Shown in pieces: positions 1 through 6,151 of a stretch of 28,555 nucleotides of DNA. How positions within the stretch are numbered: the stretch's first letter is position 1; every line of letters starts with the position of its first letter. A program made the translations under genes and the position numbers. The DNA comes from CAZXCK01 sp964639225 (GTDB lineage: Bacteria; Chloroflexota; Anaerolineae; Aggregatilineales; Phototrophicaceae): NCBI GenBank assembly GCA_964639225.1, contig CAZXCK010000044.1, forward strand, positions 1 through 28,555, written 5' to 3'. The notes under the pieces were generated by a model. That model worked only from the letters and a program-made list of their open reading frames with translations, did no database searches and was not told where the DNA came from.

Positions 1-46
1 GGCATCTGCATGATAAGGTTAGGATTAGCATTGAAAGGTAAATTTA

Positions 47-1381
47 ATGGCTAAAAAACAGGGTGGTTTCAGGGCGAAATTGACGGCTATCAGCGACCTG
101 ACGCTGTACGAAAACAACCCCAGGAACAACGATCCTGCGGTGGATGCAGTAGCCAAGAGCATCGAGGATTTTGGGTTTCGTGTTCCGGTGATAGTTGACA
201 AGGACGGCGTTGTGATCGCCGGTCATACCCGGATAAAGGCAGCGGAAAAACTTGGGCTTGAGCGCGTCCCTGTCCACGTTGCCGACGATCTGACAAAGGC
301 GCAGGCCAGGGCATTGCGGATAGCAGACAACAAGACCGCAGAGCTTGCCGAGTGGGATATGGATTTACTGGCGCAGGAACTGACCGCGATTATTGACGGC
401 GGCGGCGATGTGGAGGCACTTGGCTTCACCGACGCGGAGATCGATAGCATTGTCGGCGGCTATGGCACCGAAGGGCAGACCGACCCGGACGCTGTGCCGG
501 AGCCGCCGAAAAAGCCAGTCAGCAAACAGGGTGAACTGTACCAACTTGGGGAGCACCGGCTGATGTGTGGGGACTCAACCAGCGGTGAAGATGTGGCGCG
601 GCTGATGGATGGTGAGAAGGCGGATCTGTGCTTTACTTCGCCGCCATATGGGCAGCAGCGAGAATACACGAAAGAAGGCAAAGAGAAATGCAAGGATTGG
701 GAAGGGCTAATGCGTGGCGTGTTCGGCAATTTGCAGATGGCTGACGCGGGGCAATTGCTCGTGAATCTGGGCATGATCCACCGTGATGGCGAGTGGCTTC
801 CCTATTGGGATGGATGGATTGCGTGGATGCAAGAGCAAGGATGGAGAAGATTCGGCTGGTATGTGTGGGATCAAGGGTTTGGATTGCCTGGAGACTGGAA
901 CGGCAGATTTAGTCCGTCGCATGAATTCGTTTTCCACTTCAACCGCATTTCTGTTGAGCCTCAAAAGTTTTTGGAAAAGAAGCATGAAAACATAAAAGCA
1001 AGGAATCCTGGTGCATCGACAATGCGAGGCAAAGACGGGAAGTGCAAAGCTTTCACAAATCCCGGTGCCAGCGCGCAGCCAAATAAGATTCCTGACTCGG
1101 TGATTCGGATCAACAGGATGCACGGCGGTCACGGCATAAATCATCCTGCGATTTTTCCTGTTGAGCTTCCAGCGTTTATTATGCATTCATGGCCTGGCGT
1201 TGCATACGATCCCTTCCTCGGTTCAGGAACAACCCTAATCGCCTGCGAACAACTCAACCGCAAGTGTTACGGCATGGAAATCAGCCCGGCCTATTGTGAT
1301 GTTATCCGCAAGCGTTGGGCCGAGTACGTCCACGGCGAAGGCTGCAACTGGAAGAAACTCACACCGAAGGTCAAGGCATAG
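47..1381 (+). CDS. ParB-like nuclease domain fused to DNA methyltransferase
   Basis: The protein is 444 aa. Residues about 15-120 form a ParB/sulfiredoxin-like N-terminal domain, with NPR near residue 25, GHTRIKAAEKLG in the middle and a following RALRIADNK stretch. The C-terminal half is a DNA amino-methyltransferase. Motif IV (TSPPYG, about residue 197) comes before motif I (DPFLGSGTT, about residue 388), the order of the beta class. SPPY rather than DPPY is more usual for N4-cytosine enzymes, but the modified base is not certain. ParB-methylase fusions are common near phage terminases and are thought to protect phage DNA from host restriction. No restriction nuclease lies beside it. The start has a GAAAGG ribosome site at 34-39, and 28 bases separate its stop from the Lys-rich ORF. 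The family call is firm; the target site is unknown. Confidence 0.9.
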   Translation: MAKKQGGFRAKLTAISDLTLYENNPRNNDPAVDAVAKSIEDFGFRVPVIVDKDGVVIAGHTRIKAAEKLGLERVPVHVADDLTKAQARALRIADNKTAELAEWDMDLLAQELTAIIDGGGDVEALGFTDAEIDSIVGGYGTEGQTDPDAVPEPPKKPVSKQGELYQLGEHRLMCGDSTSGEDVARLMDGEKADLCFTSPPYGQQREYTKEGKEKCKDWEGLMRGVFGNLQMADAGQLLVNLGMIHRDGEWLPYWDGWIAWMQEQGWRRFGWYVWDQGFGLPGDWNGRFSPSHEFVFHFNRISVEPQKFLEKKHENIKARNPGASTMRGKDGKCKAFTNPGASAQPNKIPDSVIRINRMHGGHGINHPAIFPVELPAFIMHSWPGVAYDPFLGSGTTLIACEQLNRKCYGMEISPAYCDVIRKRWAEYVHGEGCNWKKLTPKVKA

Positions 1382-1400
1382 CATAACGAAAGCGGGGGGG

Positions 1401-1772
1401 ATGATGGCGAAGAAGAAAACAGCGAAGAAGAAAACCACGCGCAAGAAGGCGGCAAAGAAAAAGACGGCGAAGCGCAAGGCACCGGCAGCGGCCCAGGGAG
1501 AGCCGACGCAGGAAGGCAAGGAGAGGTTTCGCCAGCTTATCCAGGCGGCACATGACAACGTCCATGCCGTGAAGTGGGCGCGGCGTATAATCATGGACTG
1601 CGGGTGGATCAGGAAGTTGGACAAGGCAACAAAGGCCGACATGCAAAACTTCGCCAGGGCGTGCGGCGGGGTCTTTGAGAAGATGATCGAGCGGGTAGCG
1701 GAGACAGACAAGGAGTTGGCAAAGACCATCCACGAGCTTGCAAAGTCAGAAATGGAAAAACTGGATGGATAG
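1401..1772 (+). CDS. Lys-rich small protein, candidate small terminase subunit
   Basis: This 123-aa protein opens with a strongly basic tail (about residues 3-28) of repeated KKK/AKKKT units like histone H1 tails. A helical, charged domain of about 85 residues follows (IQAAHDNVHAVKWARRI ... MIERVAETDKELAKTIHELA). It lies directly before the large terminase and its end overlaps the terminase start by 8 bases, the usual place for a small terminase subunit, which binds the packaging site and loads DNA on the motor. No helix-turn-helix is obvious, so the role rests on position and on the DNA-binding look of the tail. The start is one of two adjacent ATGs (1401 or 1404) right behind a run of seven G. 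It could instead be a nucleoid-like DNA-binding protein. Confidence 0.6.
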   Translation: MMAKKKTAKKKTTRKKAAKKKTAKRKAPAAAQGEPTQEGKERFRQLIQAAHDNVHAVKWARRIIMDCGWIRKLDKATKADMQNFARACGGVFEKMIERVAETDKELAKTIHELAKSEMEKLDG

Positions 1773-3858
1773 ACACTTTTCCTTCATGCGGGAAACCGCC
1801 CATGCTTTACTGACTGACCACAAGCGGCTCTTCGGCCAGGACAGGGGCGATGAAGCCCTGATGATGCGGCGGCTACGCATGAACCGGCGCGATCTCACCA
1901 TACCGGAGCCGAAGGATATTAACCGCAAGGAAGGCTGCAGGGATGATCTTGAGAAGTATCTTCGCACCTACCATCCCGGCACCTTCTCAAAACCTTTCTG
2001 CAACGACCACAAGCGGATTATCCGGCTCCTGCAGGAAGCCATACAGGGCGATGAGGATCAAGCCATTGCAGCAGACCGGGGTAAAGGCAAGTCCTCAATC
2101 GTCAAATGCTCCTGCGGGTGGGCTATCAACTACGGCCACCGGCTCTTTCCCTTCTGGATTGGCGCGACCGGCAGCCGGGTAAAGCAGAATTATCGGAACT
2201 TCAAGTCCATGTACGAGCGCGACGAAATCCTGATTGCCGACTTTCCTGAAATGTGTATTCCTATCCTTGCCCTGGGGGGTAGCAGCCGGGGCGCAGACAG
2301 CCAGACCGCATATGGGGAGCGGACATATATCCACTGGGCGGCTGATTATCTGGCCTTCCCGGTGATTAAGGGATTGCGCGACTTCCAGACCTACTTTACC
2401 ACGGCCACGATTACCGGGGCGATCCGGGGCGTAAACTATAACGACACGCGGCCTGACATTGCCATCCTTGACGATATTGAAACGCGGGAAAGTGTGGACT
2501 CAATCACACAGACCGAGGATCGCAACCGCACAATCGAGGAAGATGTTGCCGGACTTGCCGGTCAGGGCGGGAAGTTCTCGGCGATCCTTATCGGCTCGAT
2601 CATGGCGATGGATAGCATTGCCGATGTCAAGACCGATCCTGTTCGCTCCCCAAGTTGGCACGGTGAACGCTTCCGGTTTATTGAGCATTTCCCCGAAAAT
2701 GCAGAGATGTGGGAAAACTTCGTTGCCATGTACCGGGATACAAATAACCAGGGCCCGGACGCGGCAAACAAATATCTCAAAGACAACTTCGAGGCCATGC
2801 ACAAGGGGGCGGTTGCAAGCTGGCCTGAAAGTTTTAACCCCACCCGAGGCGAAATGTCAGCCCTCCATCACTACTACATTCAGCTTGCCAGGTACGGTGA
2901 GCGTTTCGTTGCCTGCGAATACCAGAATGACCCGTCCAGCGTCGAGGGCGCGGCACAGCAGGACCTGACTGCCAGCGCCATAGCCAACCGCACCAACGGC
3001 GTAGAGCGTGGCGTGGTGCCTTCAGAGCGCGACACCATAACCGCCTTTATCGACGTTAAGGACGAAACGCTGCACTGGTGTGTAGCAGCCTTCTCTTCGG
3101 CAGGCTTTGGCGGTGCGGTCATTGACTACGGCACCCACACGGTCAGGAAAACACCAGGCGGCAAGGAAGCCAGCGTCCGGGCAGGGCTTGACGAACTGGC
3201 CGAAAAGATACTCGGCCGGGAGTGGCAGTTTGAGGACGGCACCTTTGGGCGCGTGAACCAGGCACTTGTAGACTCCGGTTATGGCGCACTGACAGAGACG
3301 GTTTACAAGTTTGTCAGGGCCAGCAGTTTTGCCAATATCCTTTACCCGTCAAAGGGTGTCGGTATCAAGCCAAGCGATCAAATTTACATCGGCGGCAACC
3401 GTGGCAACCGTGGCGGCAGGAGGCGCACGAAAGACGGATTGCGGTGGGCTATCGGCCCGACCACGACCGGCAGGCTCAAGGTTAGGCTTTGCGTATTCGA
3501 TACAAACCACTGGAAAAGTTTCCTTGCTACCCGCTGGAAAAGCCCGGTGGGAGCAGCAGATAGCATGTCCCTCTTCGGCAGGGACGAACGGACACACAGG
3601 CTTTTTTCAGAGCACCAGGTGGCCGAGAAGTCAACCCGGCTGGTTGTGGAAAAGACCGGCGTGGTTTATGAGCAGTGGCAGGAACGGCGCGGCGGTCAGG
3701 GCAAATGGCCGAATGACTGGTTTGACTGCCTCGTCGGCTGTTGTGTTGCGGCATCAATCGCGGGGGCGCGGTTACTTATTCCGGAAGGCGACCGGGAGCC
3801 GGAGCGGCGTTACCGGACTGTCGGAGCAGATGAACTCAAGGCATTAGGGGGAATGTGA
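1765..3858 (+). CDS. terL: Phage terminase large subunit
   Basis: This is the ATP-driven motor and nuclease that packages phage DNA into the prohead. In the 697-aa product the Walker A-like loop reads RGKGKSS at about residue 105. The Walker B strand ends in DIAILDDIE at about residue 231, with acidic catalytic residues. The C-terminal nuclease domain starts with an Asp-bearing strand (TAFIDVKDE, about residue 428) and ends with NDWFDCLVG at about residue 652, which supplies another metal ligand. The length is a little above the common 450-650 aa. The open frame could start earlier at a TTG, but the ATG at 1765 is preceded by GGAAA and overlaps the preceding stop, so it is preferred. It is followed two bases later by the zinc-ribbon gene. 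The terminase call is secure; the subfamily was not resolved. Confidence 0.88.
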   Translation: MDRHFSFMRETAHALLTDHKRLFGQDRGDEALMMRRLRMNRRDLTIPEPKDINRKEGCRDDLEKYLRTYHPGTFSKPFCNDHKRIIRLLQEAIQGDEDQAIAADRGKGKSSIVKCSCGWAINYGHRLFPFWIGATGSRVKQNYRNFKSMYERDEILIADFPEMCIPILALGGSSRGADSQTAYGERTYIHWAADYLAFPVIKGLRDFQTYFTTATITGAIRGVNYNDTRPDIAILDDIETRESVDSITQTEDRNRTIEEDVAGLAGQGGKFSAILIGSIMAMDSIADVKTDPVRSPSWHGERFRFIEHFPENAEMWENFVAMYRDTNNQGPDAANKYLKDNFEAMHKGAVASWPESFNPTRGEMSALHHYYIQLARYGERFVACEYQNDPSSVEGAAQQDLTASAIANRTNGVERGVVPSERDTITAFIDVKDETLHWCVAAFSSAGFGGAVIDYGTHTVRKTPGGKEASVRAGLDELAEKILGREWQFEDGTFGRVNQALVDSGYGALTETVYKFVRASSFANILYPSKGVGIKPSDQIYIGGNRGNRGGRRRTKDGLRWAIGPTTTGRLKVRLCVFDTNHWKSFLATRWKSPVGAADSMSLFGRDERTHRLFSEHQVAEKSTRLVVEKTGVVYEQWQERRGGQGKWPNDWFDCLVGCCVAASIAGARLLIPEGDREPERRYRTVGADELKALGGM

Positions 3859-3859
3859 G

Positions 3860-4096
3860 ATGGCGAAGCAAAAAGCAAATGAGGAAGTCAGGAAGTACCG
3901 TTATGCAGGCGCGGGGGAGATTGCAGCTATGCAGGGACAAGTAAACGACAGCGATATGGGTATACCGTGCAAGGTCTGCGGTTGCAGGCATCACCAGACG
4001 CTTGAGACCCGCCCTGCCCCAAAGAATCAGATCAGAAGGCGCAGGCAGTGCCGAAATTGCGGCCTGCGCTTCACCACTTACGAGGATATGAGTTAA
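3860..4096 (+). CDS. Free-standing NrdR-like zinc ribbon protein
   Basis: In this 78-aa protein residues 37-75 closely match the N-terminal zinc ribbon of the ribonucleotide-reductase repressor NrdR. It has CKVC (C37, C40), the basic stretch IRRRRQC (residues 58-64), CRNC (C64, C67) and the signature end RFTTYE. NrdR proteins are about 150 aa and carry an ATP-cone after the ribbon; that domain is absent here and replaced by an unrelated 35-residue basic N-terminus. It may bind DNA, either at host NrdR boxes or near the packaging site, since it directly follows the terminase. The start has an AGGGGGA ribosome site and lies one base after the terminase stop. The ribbon assignment is strong; the role is open. 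Confidence 0.8.
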   Translation: MAKQKANEEVRKYRYAGAGEIAAMQGQVNDSDMGIPCKVCGCRHHQTLETRPAPKNQIRRRRQCRNCGLRFTTYEDMS

Positions 4097-4139
4097 CATT
4101 CAGGGCGATATGCGTCAAAAATAATCCCGATATTTAACA

Positions 4140-4215
4140 TATTTCCCGCCGACAACCACCCCCAACATATCCCAAAAACATATTCTAATACACCATATCT
4201 TGTGTATTTCCCGCC
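4140..4215. repeat. Short direct repeats in AT-rich gap
   Basis: An exact 11-base direct repeat TATTTCCCGCC occurs at 4140-4150 and 4205-4215, 65 bases apart. Three copies of AACATAT begin at 4136, 4164 and 4177, and a related CATAT lies at 4194. The stretch is much more AT-rich than the flanking genes. Such clusters can be binding sites for a regulator or for the packaging machinery. No specific protein can be named. Confidence 0.45.
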
Positions 4216-4231
4216 TCTTGGCCGTTTCGGC

Positions 4232-4260
4232 TTGATCTTGACCATACCAGATAGCATATT
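4232..4260 (+). promoter_or_regulatory. Candidate sigma-70-type promoter
   Basis: A -35-like TTGATC (4232-4237) and a -10-like CATATT (4255-4260) are separated by 17 bases in an AT-rich intergenic stretch. Each box matches four of six consensus bases. A transcript from here would start near 4267 and run through the structured region into the terminator at 4359-4391, or read on into the head genes. Confidence 0.35.
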
Positions 4261-4266
4261 ACCCAC

Positions 4267-4391
4267 ATAGCAACAGCGCAGCAAACAACCCGACAGTGAA
4301 ATCCTCTTGTCACCCTGGACTGATCCCCAGGCATCGCGAGAGGATGCAGCACGTAAGGCCCGAGGCAGCCTCACCTCGGGTCTTATTTTTT
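4267..4391 (+). ncRNA. Candidate structured leader or small RNA
   Basis: No convincing ORF covers this stretch. It folds into nested helices: ATCCTCT (4301-4307) pairs perfectly with AGAGGAT (4339-4345), and inside that CCTGG (4314-4318) pairs with CCAGG (4327-4331). The terminator hairpin follows after 13 bases. The layout fits either a small RNA of about 125 bases or a leader controlling read-through into the head operon. Folding was done by eye only. Confidence 0.4.
4359..4391 (+). terminator. Intrinsic terminator upstream of head genes
   Basis: A seven-base-pair stem, CCCGAGG (4359-4365) with CCTCGGG (4374-4380), closes an eight-base loop and is followed by TCTTATTTTTT. This is a classical Rho-independent terminator. 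It sits just before the gpW-like gene, so head-gene expression must read through it or be antiterminated. Confidence 0.8.
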
Positions 4392-4413
4392 GTCATATCG
4401 GAGGCAGCAAGCA

Positions 4414-4629
4414 ATGGCACTTTCACCGGCAACGATGATCAGCGCAATCGAAACCGCACTGGAAGAAAATCCGGTCGGCATTGTTGAAGTGCGTTACCCC
4501 GATGGCCGGACGGTGAAATTTGATCGCGCCCAGGCACTTAACGAACTCGCCCGCTGGCAAAACAAGCAGACCATGCAGAGCAATAGCGGCCTCACCATGT
4601 CCCGGATGCAGTTGAAGGGGGATGCGTGA
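4414..4629 (+). CDS. gpW-like head-tail joining protein
   Basis: This 71-aa protein has a helix, then the two-stranded pattern IVEVRYPDGRTVKFDRA and a final helix LNELARWQNKQ. That is the size and layout of the lambda gpW family, which sits at the portal vertex and helps prepare the head for tail attachment. In lambda, gpW also lies between the large terminase and the portal, as here. The ATG at 4414 is chosen because GGAGG lies at 4400-4404; an upstream in-frame TTG at 4390 falls inside the terminator. It ends one base before the portal start. The assignment rests on size, pattern and position. Confidence 0.7.
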   Translation: MALSPATMISAIETALEENPVGIVEVRYPDGRTVKFDRAQALNELARWQNKQTMQSNSGLTMSRMQLKGDA

Positions 4630-4630
4630 T

Positions 4631-6151
4631 ATGGGTACTGCCCGCAGGCTCTGGAACGCACTGACCGGCAACCGCATGACCGAGGCGAAAATGCGCGATC
4701 TGGTCAAGGCCACCTATTACGCCGCAGCCAGTGACAGCGCGTCGATGGATTTTTCCTTTGCCAGCGACATCGGCATGAACCGCGCCCTATTTGCAGACCT
4801 CAATAAACTCCGCACCCGCTGCCGCTACGAACTCAAACAAAACGACATTGCCAAGGGTATGCCGAAGGTCTACGCCAACAGCGTGATCGGCCCCGGCCCC
4901 AAGCTCTCCATCCATTCCGACAGCAGCCCCGAATGGGCGAACGCCGCAGAGCGCGAGTTTGCCCGGTGGGCGCGGCATTGTGACGCCATGCGCCCGAACG
5001 GTGGCAGCCTGGGGATGCAGCTTCACCTTGGTGTTCGGCAACTCTTCCCGGTTGGAGAGTATTTCAAGGTCAGGAAGAGCAACGGCAAGGGTGATATTAA
5101 ACTGCGCTACCTCCTGATCCGGCCTGACCGGGTAAAGACACCGACAAGCCTACCCCGCGATTATTCCCGCGCCGAGATCGACAACGGGGTTGAGGTAGAC
5201 CAGGACGGCATCCCGGTCGCTTACTGGATACTGCAGCAAGACCCCGACAACTCGCCGGAATCCGGCATCTTCGCATATGACAACTTCAAGCGCGTTCCGG
5301 CTGCACAGGTGCACCATGTATTTGTGCAGGAAGATCCGATCCAGCATCGTGGCGAACCGTGGATGGCTGTAAACCTCGCCACCTGGCACAAACTGCGCCG
5401 GTATAACGAGGCCACCATCGCCGCCGCTATCGTGGCAGCCAAGTTTGCCGCCGTACTGGTAAACAGCAACCCGGACGTTGTTGAGGACGCGGCCACGATC
5501 CTGCCCTCAACCGTGCTTGAGATACAGGACGGCATGATGATGGTGCCGCCTCCGGGGTACGAACCGAAGCAGATACAGCCGGAACACCCGAGCACCAACC
5601 ACAGCGAATTTCGGCGCGACCTTATTTCCAGCGCGGGAAGCTCCAACGCCATGCCCGCAACCATCGCCACCCAGGACAGCAGCAAGTCAAGTTTCGCCAG
5701 TGCCAGGTTTGAAGGCGTGACCTTTGAGCAGGAAGGCGAAGTCACCCGGCAGCTTGTTGATGATCTCGATCTTGCCCCGACTTACCAGGAATGGCTTGCC
5801 GAAGCGGTAGCGGCTGGCGTGGTTGGCACTCCACCGCAAGACGCTTATTCGCAATGGCTCTGGCCGTTGGAAGAACGCCACACCGACCCATACAAGGCGG
5901 CAAACGCCAACCGGCTGAAACTGGAAACCTCACTCGAAACAGTCGGATCAATCCAGATGAAAAACGGAATCGACAAGGGGCAGGCCCGCGAGGCTCTGCT
6001 TGAAGAGGTCACATGGTATCGCGACCACGGCCTCCAACATCCATTGGAAGCAAAAACCACCGCACAGGAGGACAGCGCAGATGGCAAGGAAGAGGAAGAA
6101 GAAGATGAAAAACCCGCGAACGATCAGAGCCAGCGCAGCAACGAAGCCTAG
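4631..6151 (+). CDS. Phage portal protein, lambda type
   Basis: The portal is the ring at the head vertex through which DNA enters and leaves. The 506-aa product fits the lambda gpB-like portal family: an N-terminal helical part with MNRALFADLNKLRTRCRYELKQN, a central wing and crown region with PDRVKTP, AYWILQQDP and VHHVFVQEDPIQHRGEPWM, and a C-terminal clip-side helical part. The last 30 residues are very acidic (GKEEEEEDEKP). The ATG at 4631 has AAGGGGG nine bases upstream; the ATG at 4622 touches that site and is less likely. The end overlaps the capsid-fusion start by 71 bases in another frame. Confidence 0.9.
   Translation: MGTARRLWNALTGNRMTEAKMRDLVKATYYAAASDSASMDFSFASDIGMNRALFADLNKLRTRCRYELKQNDIAKGMPKVYANSVIGPGPKLSIHSDSSPEWANAAEREFARWARHCDAMRPNGGSLGMQLHLGVRQLFPVGEYFKVRKSNGKGDIKLRYLLIRPDRVKTPTSLPRDYSRAEIDNGVEVDQDGIPVAYWILQQDPDNSPESGIFAYDNFKRVPAAQVHHVFVQEDPIQHRGEPWMAVNLATWHKLRRYNEATIAAAIVAAKFAAVLVNSNPDVVEDAATILPSTVLEIQDGMMMVPPPGYEPKQIQPEHPSTNHSEFRRDLISSAGSSNAMPATIATQDSSKSSFASARFEGVTFEQEGEVTRQLVDDLDLAPTYQEWLAEAVAAGVVGTPPQDAYSQWLWPLEERHTDPYKAANANRLKLETSLETVGSIQMKNGIDKGQAREALLEEVTWYRDHGLQHPLEAKTTAQEDSADGKEEEEEDEKPANDQSQRSNEA

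Noticed and set aside
3311..3847. Overlapping + strand frame within the large terminase C-terminus
   Set aside because: Shadow of the nuclease domain in another frame, without a start site or motif.
4093..4374. Possible - strand gene of 93 codons in the gap after the zinc ribbon
   Set aside because: It would have to start inside the + strand terminator and run over the promoter and repeats. No ribosome site or domain seen.
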